The translations under genes were made by a program, and so were the position numbers. DNA of 64,000 nt from Edaphobacter paludis (GTDB taxonomy: Bacteria; Acidobacteriota; Terriglobia; Terriglobales; Acidobacteriaceae). Under the pieces are notes generated by a model. It was not told the DNA's origin. It did no database searches and was given only the letters and a program-made list of their open reading frames with translations. This document shows positions 53,411-62,857 of the stretch, one piece after another (position 1 is the first letter of the stretch; the number at the start of each line of letters is the position of its first letter). The stretch lies in contig NZ_CP121194.1 in the NCBI RefSeq assembly GCF_039993895.1, forward strand, positions 3,348,001-3,412,000, in the 5' to 3' direction.

Positions 53411-53674
53411 ATGGACGACATCGCGCAGCGCTGCATTGAGATCATCGCAAAGTCGAAGGGCATTCCCTCGGACTCAATCACCCTGGAGAGCACCTTCGAC
53501 GGGCTCAACATCGACTCGCTCGACAAGATCAACATCTCTTTCGAGGTCGAAGAGGCATTCTCCATCGAGATCCCCGACGAAGCTCTCGGCACTATCAAGA
53601 CCGTCGGCGACATGGTGCGCGGCGTCAGTGATCTCCGCGAAAACCATCCCCCCGCCGCAGTCACCACACACTAG
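53411..53674 (+). CDS. Acyl carrier protein
   Basis: 87-residue acidic four-helix protein carrying a phosphopantetheine arm on the Ser in LNIDSLDKINISFEVEE (Ser at about position 36). It holds acyl intermediates for the ketosynthase and perhaps for the type III PKS. A tail of about ten residues after the core is unusual. It is 28 bp from the ketosynthase gene. The main fatty-acid ACP gene is expected elsewhere, so this is probably a specialised one. Confidence 0.88.
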   Translation: MDDIAQRCIEIIAKSKGIPSDSITLESTFDGLNIDSLDKINISFEVEEAFSIEIPDEALGTIKTVGDMVRGVSDLRENHPPAAVTTH

Positions 53675-53701
53675 CCGCGGCCACCGCGAGGAAGATACCA
53701 A

Positions 53702-54961
53702 GTGAATCGCGTTGTAGTTACCGGCCTCGGCTGTGTCACCCCCATCGGCAGCACCGTCGAAGACTTCCGCACCGCACTCTTCTCTGGCCAGACCGGCATC
53801 GGCCCCTTCCCCGACTTCCCCGAAGCACCCGGTGAAACCCAGGGCCTCCGCTTCACCCAATCCGCCCGCGTCAAGGACTTCGATCCCCGTCAGCATCTTG
53901 AATCGGGCATTGTCGTCTCCACCGACCGCACCACTCAATTCGCCATCGTGGCCGCCCGCCAGGCCGCCCAGCACAGCAACTTCCTCCAGCACCATGCGGC
54001 AGATAGCGTCGCCATCATCGTGGGTTGCGCCTGCGGAGGCCGTCAGGCCGAAGAGACCGAAACCGCCAAACTCTACACCCGCGACGCTCGCGTGCACCCG
54101 CTCACCGTCACCCGCACCATGGCCTCTGCCGGAGCCAGCCACATCTCCATCGACCTCGGTATCACCGGCCCCGTTCTTAATATCTCCACCGCCTGCTCCT
54201 CCGGAACCCACGCCATCGGCCTCGCCTTCCAGATGGTCCGCGCAGGCATGGTCTCGGCAGCCATCACCGGAGGGCACGAAGCCCCGCTCACCTTCGGCTT
54301 CCTCCGCGCCTGGGATTCGATGCGCGTCGTCTCTCCCACCCAGTGCCGCCCCTTCTCCGCCGACCGCGACGGCATGACCCTGGGCGAAGGCAGCGCCATG
54401 CTCGTCCTCGAAACCCTCGAGTCGGCCCAGGCCCGCAACGCCCCCATCTACGCCGAAATCGTCGGCTTCGGCAGCTCCGCCGACGCCCACCACATCACCC
54501 AGCCCGCTCCCGAAGGCGCAGCCGCCGCCATGCGCAAGGCCCTCGACGATGCCAGCACATCACCAGATGGTGCCAACGGCCTATTGGATCAGGTCGGCTA
54601 CATCAGCACTCATGGCACCGGGACCCAGGCCAATGACGCCACTGAAGCCGCCGCCATCCACCAACTCTTTGGCTCCCGCGCCTCCCAAATTCCTGTCAGC
54701 TCCACCAAATCTCTCCACGGCCACTCGATCGGGGCCACCGGAGCCCTTGAAGCAATGGCCACGATCCTCGCCCTTTACAGCGGACGGCTCCCCGCCAACG
54801 CCGGCGTCACCCAGATCGATCCGGCTATCGACCTTGATGTCATCCTGAACGTCCCTCGCGAAGCCACTCCCCGGCTAGCTCTCTCGAACTCCCTGGCCTT
54901 CGGCGGCCTCAACGCCGTCCTGGCCGTTCGTCCCTTCGGAGACATCGAACGCCACCCATGA
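53702..54961 (+). CDS. Beta-ketoacyl-ACP synthase (FabF/KAS II-like)
   Basis: 419-residue condensing enzyme with the Cys-His-His triad: Cys165 (STACSSGTHAIG), His304 (STHGTGTQANDATEA) and His341 (STKSLHGHSIGATGA). It elongates ACP-bound acyl chains. The start is GTG with GAGGAAG eight bases upstream. It lies between a dedicated ACP gene and a heme membrane protein gene (4-bp overlap), so it is part of a small biosynthetic operon and not the housekeeping fabF. Confidence 0.9.
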   Translation: MNRVVVTGLGCVTPIGSTVEDFRTALFSGQTGIGPFPDFPEAPGETQGLRFTQSARVKDFDPRQHLESGIVVSTDRTTQFAIVAARQAAQHSNFLQHHAADSVAIIVGCACGGRQAEETETAKLYTRDARVHPLTVTRTMASAGASHISIDLGITGPVLNISTACSSGTHAIGLAFQMVRAGMVSAAITGGHEAPLTFGFLRAWDSMRVVSPTQCRPFSADRDGMTLGEGSAMLVLETLESAQARNAPIYAEIVGFGSSADAHHITQPAPEGAAAAMRKALDDASTSPDGANGLLDQVGYISTHGTGTQANDATEAAAIHQLFGSRASQIPVSSTKSLHGHSIGATGALEAMATILALYSGRLPANAGVTQIDPAIDLDVILNVPREATPRLALSNSLAFGGLNAVLAVRPFGDIERHP

Positions 54962-55614
54962 AATCCAGCAGCCGGTACTGGGCAACCCGCATAAAACGCC
55001 ACATCCTTCTGGCAGCGTCTGCCGCAGCCGGAACCGCTCTCATCTACCTCGCCACAGCCCCGCCGGACTTTCGCCATCGACTAAGCATGTCCACGGCCTA
55101 CGCCAGCCTCCTTTTTCTTTGCACCACGCTGCTTCTCGGCCCCTGGAACACCCTTCGTCGCCGTCCTAACCCGGTCAGCTTCGATCTCCGCCGCGACATC
55201 GCAATCTGGGCCGGCTTGCTCGCGATTCTGCACACAGCCGTCGGCCTGACCGTTCACCTCCGCGGCCGCATGTGGATGTACTTCCTCAAGCAGCGCCATC
55301 CGATCAAGTTCCAGACCGGCCTCTTCGGATCAGCCAACGATATCGGGCTGCTCTCAGCTCTATTTTTCCTTGTGCTGCTCGTTATTTCGAACGATGTCTC
55401 GCTCCGCGCCCTAGGGCTTCAGCGCTGGAAGTCGCTTCAACGCTGGACATACGTCGCAGTCGGTCTGGCCATCGTTCATGGAATCCTGTTCCAACTGGTC
55501 GAGAAGCGTCGCCTGCCCTGGGTGCTCGTCTTCGCCACCTTATCCATTTTCATGGTTGTCGTACAGCTCGCCGGGGTCGCCTACATTCGTGCCCAGCGCC
55601 GGACCGATGCATGA
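54958..55614 (+). CDS. Ferric-reductase-like transmembrane protein (MsrQ/YedZ-like)
   Basis: 218-residue membrane protein with about six hydrophobic helices. Histidines placed on helices (AILHTAVGL and GLAIVHGIL) fit b-type heme ligands of the ferric-reductase-like transmembrane family, which includes MsrQ. It lacks the flavin domain, so an electron partner must exist. Its ATG overlaps the ketosynthase stop (ATGA), so translation is coupled. A role in a redox step of the PKS product or in membrane electron transfer is inferred only from context. Confidence 0.8.
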   Translation: MKSSSRYWATRIKRHILLAASAAAGTALIYLATAPPDFRHRLSMSTAYASLLFLCTTLLLGPWNTLRRRPNPVSFDLRRDIAIWAGLLAILHTAVGLTVHLRGRMWMYFLKQRHPIKFQTGLFGSANDIGLLSALFFLVLLVISNDVSLRALGLQRWKSLQRWTYVAVGLAIVHGILFQLVEKRRLPWVLVFATLSIFMVVVQLAGVAYIRAQRRTDA

Positions 55615-55619
55615 AAATG

Positions 55620-56483
55620 CTAGTGGCTCTGCAATAACCCATGCCTATGGTGCGCACGAAAGATGTAGTGCCCGATCAACCATCCAGCGGCGCTCCCAAC
55701 CAGTACATCCGTCGGAAAATGCTCCTGCCCCATCACCCGCGTGAGGCTCACCCCGGTAGCCATCGTATAAATCCCCACCTGTGCCCATCTTGACGGATAC
55801 TCCCCCGCCATCACTGCGGCAGACGACCACGCCAGCACGCTGTGAGTCGATGGGAACGACGAATCGGACACGCTTCCGTCGAAAAAATGTCCACGAGCGT
55901 TATTGATCAACGGCCGCTCCCGCCGGAAGACCAGCTTCATCGCCTCGTCGACCACTAGTCCATCTACCAGCGCTTCGCCGCTCAACAGGCCCGTCTCCCG
56001 GGCGTGTTCATTGCCCTTGAGATACCCCATCCCATAAAGCGCCACCGGCGCGGCAATAAACCCGCCAAAGAGCACATTGGAGGCATTCACACTAGTGTTG
56101 TTGAAACCCGCATCATGGGTCACGACCGAGGCCATCGCATGATGGTCCGTCGCAATCCCCACACCTGTCGCCGCCGCCAGCGGCACCAGCCACACCAGAT
56201 CACCCTCGCGAATCCGCGCCGGACTCGTCCAGATCGCAGCCTGATCCTTCAAGATGCTCAGTGGCGTCCCTTGAAGCGTCACAGTTGCTTTTTCATCAGA
56301 GTTGGGCTGCGGCGCATCCGGCAACGCCGACGTACTGCCGTGAAACTCCTGCTGACTGCCGCTTCCACTCGCTCCCTGGGCAATCGCGCCATTAGGCAAA
56401 CCAAAACAGCACAGAAGCGCTGCAATCGTGAACATTCGGGAACCTTGCGAGCGCAAGGCCCGGGGAGTTTTGTTTACAGTCAT
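55620..56483 (-). CDS. Exported PAP2-family phosphatase
   Basis: 287-residue protein with a signal peptide and the PAP2 phosphatase motifs KLVFRRERP, PSTHS and SLTRVMGQEHFPTDVL, which dephosphorylate lipid or other phosphate substrates at the membrane or in the periplasm. A linker near residue 54 reads ALPDAPQPN, a Pro/Asp/Ala-rich word. It converges with the ferric-reductase-like gene, with only 5 bp between stops. Undecaprenyl-diphosphate or phosphatidate hydrolysis are possible activities; specificity is not resolved. Confidence 0.85.
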   Translation of the reverse strand: MTVNKTPRALRSQGSRMFTIAALLCCFGLPNGAIAQGASGSGSQQEFHGSTSALPDAPQPNSDEKATVTLQGTPLSILKDQAAIWTSPARIREGDLVWLVPLAAATGVGIATDHHAMASVVTHDAGFNNTSVNASNVLFGGFIAAPVALYGMGYLKGNEHARETGLLSGEALVDGLVVDEAMKLVFRRERPLINNARGHFFDGSVSDSSFPSTHSVLAWSSAAVMAGEYPSRWAQVGIYTMATGVSLTRVMGQEHFPTDVLVGSAAGWLIGHYIFRAHHRHGLLQSH

Positions 56484-56624
56484 GTCGCCTCAAAAGTCGT
56501 AATCTAAAACGGAACCGCTGACAGCAGGCGCCGCCTTATGCCCGTTTTTCAATCATAACTGTGACAATATCCACGTGGCTCCATCCGACGGAAGCAGCAC
56601 AACTGGACCAGACAGGAAATCTCT

Positions 56625-57443
56625 TTGATCTCGATCCTCATCCTCACCCGCAACGAGCAGCATGACCTCCCCGATTGCCTTGCCTCCGTCGCCTGGTCCG
56701 ACGACGTCCACGTCTTCGACTCCTTCTCGACCGACGACACTGTAGCCATCGCCCAGGCTGCCGGAGCCTACGTCCATCAGCGCACCTTCGACGACTACGC
56801 CACCCACCGCAACGCCGCCCTCACCTCGATCCCCTTCAAGCACCCCTGGGTCTTGCTGCTCGACGCCGACGAGCGCCCCACCCCCGAACTCTCCCACGAG
56901 ATGCAGCAAATCGTCCTGGCCGCCACCAGCGAAACCTCAGGTTTCCGCCTCCGCCGCCGCGACTTCCTCTTCGGCACCTGGCTCAAACACGCGCAGATCT
57001 CGCCCTTCTACATCCGCCTCGTCCGCCCAGAGCGAAGCCGCTACACCCGCGCCATCAACGAGGTCATCGAAGTGGAGGGCGTCATCGCCGACCTCAGCTA
57101 TCCACTCGACCATTACCCGTTTTCCAAAGGAATCGCTCACTGGATCGCCAAACACAACCTCTACTCCACCATGGAGGCTGAGCTAATCCACCGCCAGCAG
57201 GGGCTGCAAAATCCATCCTGGAAGGCCGCTCTGAGCGACCCCGACTTTCACACCCGACGCCTGCACCAGAAGGCAATCTTCTATCGCCTGCCCGGTCGCC
57301 CCATCATCAAGTGGCTCTACATGATGTTCCTGCGCGGAGCCATCCTCGACGGCCCGGCGGGCGTAACCTACGCCACCCTGCAATCCATCTACGAATACTT
57401 CATCGTTCTGAAGACAAAGGAACTGCAGCGCGGCGGAGCGTGA
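56625..57443 (+). CDS. Glycosyltransferase family 2 (WaaE/lipopolysaccharide core type)
   Basis: 272-residue GT-A enzyme. N-terminal ISILILTRNEQHDLPDCL, then VFDSFSTDDTVAIAQAAGA, LLLDADERP as the metal-binding region, and C-terminal YPFSKGIAHWIAKHN match the WaaE-type transferases that act on LPS inner core or related glycans. Translation probably starts at TTG (56625), with AGGAAA upstream; no ATG fits. It lies divergent from the PAP2 gene across about 140 bp. Confidence 0.87.
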   Translation: MISILILTRNEQHDLPDCLASVAWSDDVHVFDSFSTDDTVAIAQAAGAYVHQRTFDDYATHRNAALTSIPFKHPWVLLLDADERPTPELSHEMQQIVLAATSETSGFRLRRRDFLFGTWLKHAQISPFYIRLVRPERSRYTRAINEVIEVEGVIADLSYPLDHYPFSKGIAHWIAKHNLYSTMEAELIHRQQGLQNPSWKAALSDPDFHTRRLHQKAIFYRLPGRPIIKWLYMMFLRGAILDGPAGVTYATLQSIYEYFIVLKTKELQRGGA

Positions 57444-57485
57444 CCTATCTCCGCCGCACAACCGATCAGAAAAGAGGAATGAGCC

Positions 57486-57824
57486 CTACAGCAGTTTGAT
57501 CGAGGAGACCTTCAGCGTGTCGCCATCGACATCGCCCTTGACGTCCACCCGAAGATGATCTGTCTCCTTCGACTTCTTCAGCTCTTTGACGATCTTCGCA
57601 TTGCCTGCCGCGTCGAACTTCAGAAACTGTTTGTCCTCGGTCACAATGCCGAAACCGCTCTTCTCGCATTTCAAAGCGCAGTCTCGCGTATGTGCATCCG
57701 GGTTATCGGCCACTTTGCTGGCACAATTCTGATCAACGACGGGAACGTTCTGGAACGATTTTGTAGCGGCGAATGCCGGCGAAGCCAGCAGGCCAACCGT
57801 GAGGAGCGAAACAAGTACTTTCAT
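57486..57824 (-). CDS. Small secreted protein of unknown function
   Basis: 112-residue protein with a signal peptide (about 1-19, ending at PAFA). The mature part has three cysteines (NCASK, RDCALKCEKSG) and a beta-rich C-terminal half. GGAG precedes ATG at 57824 by 8 nt; an upstream ATG at 57854 lacks support. It lies 72 bp downstream of doxX on the same strand and is likely controlled by the neighbouring ECF sigma factor. No known family was recognised. Confidence 0.75.
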   Translation of the reverse strand: MKVLVSLLTVGLLASPAFAATKSFQNVPVVDQNCASKVADNPDAHTRDCALKCEKSGFGIVTEDKQFLKFDAAGNAKIVKELKKSKETDHLRVDVKGDVDGDTLKVSSIKLL

Positions 57825-57896
57825 TGGTATTCTCCGTTTCATTTGAGTTTTCAATTACGACCGTATCGCAGCAAACTCCGGCATTGCAACGATACT

Positions 57897-58301
57897 CTAG
57901 TTCACTACTGCCTGCCCATAGGCTTCGCGCACCGTTGAAAGCTGCGAGAGCGCAAACGCGCCGACGGCAATCTCAAGATCCCGAACGGCAATGTCGTAGA
58001 ACATCCCCGTCGTCAACAGGTTCAGCGCTATGCCAATCAACCACAGCATGACAATGTAGCTGCCAATCTTCGTCCAGCGGCTCAGGACCAACACGCCTGC
58101 AACAATCTCCACAACGCCGACGATGTGCATGAAAGCAGGCGTACTCAGGGGAACGATCTTGGTCACATAAGGGCTAAGATACATCCCCCAGTCCGTCAAC
58201 TTGTTGAAATATTTATCAATTCCAGAAACGATAGGCACCACACCCAATGCAATCCGTAGCGCCCACCAACTGGCATTGAGGCGTTTATCGAACGTCGTCA
58301 T
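57897..58301 (-). CDS. DoxX-family membrane protein
   Basis: 134-residue inner-membrane protein with four hydrophobic helices (for example GVVPIVSGIDKYFNKL and GVVEIVAGVLVL). DoxX relatives take part in thiol or sulfite-related redox stress and are often ECF-controlled. GAGAGGTAGAAG precedes ATG at 58301. It is divergent from the ECF sigma gene with matching promoter motifs on both strands, and the small secreted protein follows. Function is inferred from family only. Confidence 0.85.
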   Translation of the reverse strand: MTTFDKRLNASWWALRIALGVVPIVSGIDKYFNKLTDWGMYLSPYVTKIVPLSTPAFMHIVGVVEIVAGVLVLSRWTKIGSYIVMLWLIGIALNLLTTGMFYDIAVRDLEIAVGAFALSQLSTVREAYGQAVVN

Positions 58302-58320
58302 CTTCTACCTCTCACGCAAA

Positions 58321-58348
58321 AGACTTCGAAGCGTCGCACTCGGTTACA
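58321..58348 (-). promoter_or_regulatory. Candidate ECF-sigma promoter for doxX
   Basis: On the minus strand TGTAACC (58348-58342) is followed 16 nt later by AGTCT (58325-58321). The same heptamer occurs on the plus strand upstream of the sigma gene. Known ECF promoters of the GTAACC type have similar spacing. The resulting leader would be about 13-20 nt before the ATG. Confidence 0.55.
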
Positions 58349-58390
58349 AGAGAGACAGATTAACCGGGAAGTAAAGATGAGGCCCGTCCC

Positions 58391-58419
58391 TGTAACCTCC
58401 TGGGTTCGGCGCACTCTAT
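58391..58419 (+). promoter_or_regulatory. Candidate autoregulatory ECF-sigma promoter
   Basis: TGTAACC (58391-58397) is followed 15 nt later by ACTCTAT (58413-58419), parallel to the doxX-side motif. The sigma ATG lies 15 bp after the -10 element. This divergent pair suggests that the sigma factor controls its own gene and doxX. Confidence 0.55.
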
Positions 58420-58433
58420 TAGATGAGCACGCT

Positions 58434-59132
58434 ATGAAAACGACCGGAATCCTCGAAAATTCGAAAGCACTCACTGACCTGGAAATCATAGCCCGCGTCC
58501 AGGCAGGAGAGCGCGCGCTATACGAAATTATTATGCGCCGCTACAACCAGCGTCTCTATCGCGTCACCCGCGCCATCCTGCACGACGATACCGAAGCCGA
58601 AGACGTCATGCAGGACGCCTACGTCCGCGCCTACACGCATCTCAGTCAATTCGCAGGCCGGTCGGCATTTTCCACCTGGCTGACACGCATCGCCGTTCAC
58701 GAGGCGCTGACCCGCCTTCGCTCGCGCAACCGACATCCGCAGGTAGACGTTACCGAATACGACGGAGAGATATCGATGAAGATGCCCGGCACATCGTCCA
58801 ACCCGGAATACAACGCTTCGGCGGCACAATTGAGAGAGTTCCTGGAGGAAGCTGTGCTCAATCTCCCCGAAAGCTACCGCACCGTCATCATGCTCCGCGA
58901 TATCGAAGAGCTGAGTACCGCCGAGACTGCCGAGGCGCTCGATCTTACCGAAGAAAACGTTAAGGTTCGCTTGCATCGAGGCCATGGAATGATCAGAAGC
59001 TGGCTCTTCGAGCGCATCGGAACCAAAGCAAAAGAAGCTTTTCCCTTCATGGGCATCCGCTGTGACCGTGTCGTCGAAAACGTCTTCGACCGCCTCGAAA
59101 AACTTGCTGCCGCGAACCCGCAGATTCAGTAG
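58434..59132 (+). CDS. RNA polymerase sigma factor, ECF subfamily
   Basis: 232-residue sigma factor. Region 2 (EIIMRRYNQRLYRVTRAILH, then EDVMQDAYVRAYTHL) and region 4 (LPESYRTVIMLRDIEELS, then ENVKVRLHRGHGMIRSW) are complete, and a short conserved C-terminal tail FPFMGIRCDRVVENVF follows. No anti-sigma gene is recognised nearby. Start ATG at 58434 is chosen because the frame further upstream runs into the promoter motif. It is divergent from doxX. Confidence 0.9.
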   Translation: MKTTGILENSKALTDLEIIARVQAGERALYEIIMRRYNQRLYRVTRAILHDDTEAEDVMQDAYVRAYTHLSQFAGRSAFSTWLTRIAVHEALTRLRSRNRHPQVDVTEYDGEISMKMPGTSSNPEYNASAAQLREFLEEAVLNLPESYRTVIMLRDIEELSTAETAEALDLTEENVKVRLHRGHGMIRSWLFERIGTKAKEAFPFMGIRCDRVVENVFDRLEKLAAANPQIQ

Positions 59133-59141
59133 ACCTCACAC

Positions 59142-61568
59142 TTAATCTGGCCACTTCCACCCGGTAATCTCCTCCCTGTCGATCCCATTCTCGTGCGCGT
59201 AATTTACGCTGTCGATAATCTGGTCTTGCAGCCACTGCTTCGTATGAGCCGCGGTAGCCTGCAAACGCGGCACCCGATCGATGACATCGATTGCCAGGTT
59301 GAACCGGTCCACCTGATTCAAAATCGCCAACTCCAGTGGGGTATTGATATTTCCCTGCTCCTTATATCCGCGCACATGGATATTGTCATGATTTGTGCGC
59401 CGGTACGTAAACTTATGAATCAGTGAAGCATAGGCATGGAAGTTGAAGATCACCGGCTTGTCCTTCGTAAACAGGCTGTCAAACTCACTGTCCGATAGTC
59501 CATGCGGATGTTCCGTCTCCGGCATCAGCCGGAACAGGTCCACCACATTCACAAAACGTATCTTCAAATCCGTGCACCGCTCTCGCAGAATAGCTACCGC
59601 CGCCAGCGCCTCAGAAGTGGGAATATCGCCCGCACAGGCCATCACCACATCCGGCTCTTCGCCCGCATCGGTGCTGGCCCAGTCCCATATCCCAATGCCC
59701 TTCGTGCAATGCCTCACCGCCGAATCCATATCGAGATACTGCAGATGCAAAGCCTTGTCCGCGACAATCACGTTCACATAATTCGTGCTCCGCAGGCAAT
59801 GGGCTCCAACGCTCAATAGGCAATTCGCGTCCGGCGGCAGATAGATACGAGTCACGTGCGGGCTCTTGTTCGCCACCACATCAAGAAACCCGGGGTCCTG
59901 ATGCGTGAATCCGTTATGATCCTGCCGCCAGACCAGCGATGTAATCAGCAAATTGATCGATGAAATCGGTGCCCTCCATCGCAACTCCAGCTTGCTCTTC
60001 TCCAGCCACTTCGCATGCTGGTTGAACATCGAGTCGATGATATGGACGAACGCCTCATAGCTCGAGAAAAATCCGTGCCGTCCCGTCAGCACATAGCCTT
60101 CGAACCATCCCTCCAACGTGTGCTCACTTAACATCTCCATCACGCGGCCATCGGGAGCGATCTCCGTCCCATCCGCATCTTCCGGCAGGATCTTCGACAT
60201 CCACGTCTTCTTGCTGGCCTGGTAGATCTCCTGCAATTTATTCGAAGCCGTCTCGTCCGGCCCAAACACGCGGAAGTTCGTCATGTTGTTCCGCATCACG
60301 TCACGCAGAAAATGCGCCAGCGTATCAGTCGATGAAACCTCGATCTGCCCGGGATTCTCCACCTTCACCGCATACTCACGAAAGTCCGGCAGATCGAGCG
60401 GCTTCCGCAACAGCCCGCCATTCGCATGGGGATTCGCCGTAATCCGCCGCCTGCCAACTGGAGCCAGTTCTTTCAGTTCGGCAATCAGCTTGCCTTTTTC
60501 ATCGAACAACTCCTCCGGCTTATAGCTCCGTAGCCACTTCTCGACAAGCTTCAAATGGGCGGGGTTCGTCTTCGGATCGAGAATCGGAATCTGGTGCGCT
60601 CGCCAAAATCCTTCGACCTTATGACCATCGAGCTCTTTCGGCCCTGTCCATCCTTTGGGAGACCGCAGAATAATCATCGGCCAACGTGGCCGCTCAAGCG
60701 TGGTTCCCGCCTTCGCCGCCCGAGCCTTCTTTTGAATCTCGCGAATCTCCAGCACGCATTTCTCTGCCACCTCTGCCATCAACTGGTGCATCACCGCCGG
60801 ATCATCTCCCTCCACCACATAGGGGTTCCATCCATAGCCTTTGAACATCCACTCCAACTCCTCCGGCGGAATACGCGCGAGAACCGTCGGATTCGCAATC
60901 TTGTACCCATTTAAATGCAGCACCGGCAGAACCGCTCCATCGCGCACCGGATTCAGAAACTTATTCGAGTGCCACGAAGTTGCCAGCGGCCCCGTCTCCG
61001 CCTCGCCATCACCCACCACCACGGCCACAATCAAGTCAGGGTTATCGAACGCCGCGCCAAATCCATGCGACAGACTATATCCCAGCTCTCCACCCTCGTG
61101 GATCGACCCCGGCGTCTCCGGTGTGCAATGGCTCCCGATTCCGCCCGGAAACGAGAAATGCTTCATGAACCGTTGCATCCCCTCCTCGTCGTCGCTTTTA
61201 TCCGGATACACCTCCGAATACACGCCTTCGAGATAGCAGTTCGACAGCGTCGCCGGAGCGCCATGCCCCGGCCCCGAAAGATAAATCAGGTTCAAATCGT
61301 ATTTCTTGATCAACCGGTTCAGATGCACCCATGTAAAGCTCTGTCCTGGGTCCGATCCCCAATGCCCCAGCAGCCGGTTCTTGATATGTTCGGCCTTCAG
61401 CGGCTCCCGCAGCAGAGGGTTCTTCTGTAGATAAAGCATTCCCGCACTCAGGTAGTTGCAGGCGCGCCAGTAGGCATCGATCCTGCGCAACTCATCGACC
61501 GTCAGAGGACCGGTCTCGATATTCTTTGCCTGCTTCGTCTTGGATATAGGGGTAGAAACGCTGCTCAT
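59142..61568 (-). CDS. xfp: Phosphoketolase (xylulose-5-P/fructose-6-P)
   Basis: 808-residue thiamine-diphosphate enzyme that splits xylulose 5-phosphate (or fructose 6-phosphate) with phosphate into acetyl phosphate and glyceraldehyde 3-phosphate (or erythrose 4-phosphate). The ThDP-binding motif [19 protein letters not shown] and the family block [15 protein letters not shown] are present, as is the [17 protein letters not shown] stretch. It lies 42 bp downstream of ackA, so the two enzymes form an acetyl-phosphate to acetate plus ATP branch. Confidence 0.95.
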   Translation of the reverse strand: MSSVSTPISKTKQAKNIETGPLTVDELRRIDAYWRACNYLSAGMLYLQKNPLLREPLKAEHIKNRLLGHWGSDPGQSFTWVHLNRLIKKYDLNLIYLSGPGHGAPATLSNCYLEGVYSEVYPDKSDDEEGMQRFMKHFSFPGGIGSHCTPETPGSIHEGGELGYSLSHGFGAAFDNPDLIVAVVVGDGEAETGPLATSWHSNKFLNPVRDGAVLPVLHLNGYKIANPTVLARIPPEELEWMFKGYGWNPYVVEGDDPAVMHQLMAEVAEKCVLEIREIQKKARAAKAGTTLERPRWPMIILRSPKGWTGPKELDGHKVEGFWRAHQIPILDPKTNPAHLKLVEKWLRSYKPEELFDEKGKLIAELKELAPVGRRRITANPHANGGLLRKPLDLPDFREYAVKVENPGQIEVSSTDTLAHFLRDVMRNNMTNFRVFGPDETASNKLQEIYQASKKTWMSKILPEDADGTEIAPDGRVMEMLSEHTLEGWFEGYVLTGRHGFFSSYEAFVHIIDSMFNQHAKWLEKSKLELRWRAPISSINLLITSLVWRQDHNGFTHQDPGFLDVVANKSPHVTRIYLPPDANCLLSVGAHCLRSTNYVNVIVADKALHLQYLDMDSAVRHCTKGIGIWDWASTDAGEEPDVVMACAGDIPTSEALAAVAILRERCTDLKIRFVNVVDLFRLMPETEHPHGLSDSEFDSLFTKDKPVIFNFHAYASLIHKFTYRRTNHDNIHVRGYKEQGNINTPLELAILNQVDRFNLAIDVIDRVPRLQATAAHTKQWLQDQIIDSVNYAHENGIDREEITGWKWPD

Positions 61569-61610
61569 GGCAGTCTCCTCAAATCTGAACCAACTTCGCT
61601 GTTCGTGAAT

Positions 61611-62807
61611 CTACCGTCCGGCCTGGATCATGCGATCCACATGCACAGCAATCATCAGATCTTCTTTCGCTGGAGCGACGAAAATCGCCGTCTTTGATTC
61701 AGATGCACTAATCCGCCGCACTCCTTCGCTAACCTTGCAATTTAACTCAGAATCAACAGAAACTCCCAGCGCCTCCATACCGCCCAGAATCTCCGTCCGC
61801 GACCGCGCATCATGCTCCCCGATCCCCCCGGCAAACACAATCGCATCCACTCCACCCATCAACGCAATAAAGCCGCCCACTGCCTTCTTCACACTGCGGG
61901 TAAAGATCTCCAGCGACAGCGCCGCCCGCTGATTCCCTTTGCCGGCAGCCTCCCGCACTCCCCTCATATCATTCGGCAGACCGGACAATGCCACCATGCC
62001 AGCCTTGTGATTTAGCAACTTCTCCACCGACGCCGCTCGATCACCCTTCTGCTGCCTGAGCAAATAAAGCACCAGCCCCGGATCGAGATCACCCGGCCTC
62101 GTGCCCATCACCACTCCGCCCGTCGGCGTCAGCCCCATCGTCGTATCCACCGATCGGCCGCCGACCAACGCTGTCACACTGCATCCGCTGCCCAGGTGGG
62201 CGATTACCATCCGTTGCGGCAGACGGATCTTCGCTTCCCCCATCTGCCGCACGATCGATTCGCAGCTCAACCCATGAAATCCATACCGCCGCACGCCCCG
62301 CGCTCGGTACTCCATCGGAATCGCATAAGCCATGGCCGCCTCGGGCATCGTCTGATGAAACACAGTATCGAAGCAGGCGTAATGCGGTACCGCCGGAAAC
62401 CGCGATCTCATCTCGCAGATCATCTCAATGGCCGAAGGATCATGCAGCGGAGCAAATGTCACCGCCTCTTCCAGATCCTGCATCACGTCATCATTAATCC
62501 GCACATGTTCCTTCAGCTTTGGGCCCGGATGCACCACGCGGTATCCCACCGCATCCACGTCAGGCATTCCTGGGCCACGTACCGCGCCCACCACCACTTC
62601 GATCGCCTCGGCCGCGTTGTCAGCCTTTACAGCCGAACTCCCCCCGCTCAGATCCCGCCCATTTACATCCTTGAATGTGAACGTGGTCTTCCCGCTGCCG
62701 ATCCCACTTACCTCACCCTCGTACAGTGATACAGGTTCACGCGTGCCCGCCTCAAAGAGTGAAAACTTGATCGACGAAGACCCGCTATTAATCACCAGAA
62801 TATGCAT
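61611..62807 (-). CDS. ackA: Acetate kinase
   Basis: 398-residue enzyme making acetate and ATP from acetyl phosphate and ADP. The N-terminal ILVINSGSSSIKFSLFE and RRYGFHGLSCESI motifs are clear, with the ATP-binding LGSGCSVTALVGGRSVDTTMG block. It is the first gene of the ackA-xfp operon. The cytoplasmic pathway bypasses glycolysis and gives extra ATP from pentose and hexose phosphates. Confidence 0.95.
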   Translation of the reverse strand: MHILVINSGSSSIKFSLFEAGTREPVSLYEGEVSGIGSGKTTFTFKDVNGRDLSGGSSAVKADNAAEAIEVVVGAVRGPGMPDVDAVGYRVVHPGPKLKEHVRINDDVMQDLEEAVTFAPLHDPSAIEMICEMRSRFPAVPHYACFDTVFHQTMPEAAMAYAIPMEYRARGVRRYGFHGLSCESIVRQMGEAKIRLPQRMVIAHLGSGCSVTALVGGRSVDTTMGLTPTGGVVMGTRPGDLDPGLVLYLLRQQKGDRAASVEKLLNHKAGMVALSGLPNDMRGVREAAGKGNQRAALSLEIFTRSVKKAVGGFIALMGGVDAIVFAGGIGEHDARSRTEILGGMEALGVSVDSELNCKVSEGVRRISASESKTAIFVAPAKEDLMIAVHVDRMIQAGR

Positions 62808-62857
62808 GGCACATCCTCTCCGGAGACTTCACCCTATCACTCGTCTTCTACGGCAGA

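Noticed and set aside
53474..54493. 339-residue frame opposite the ketosynthase
   Set aside because: Same shadow effect; the ketosynthase triad is intact on the plus strand.
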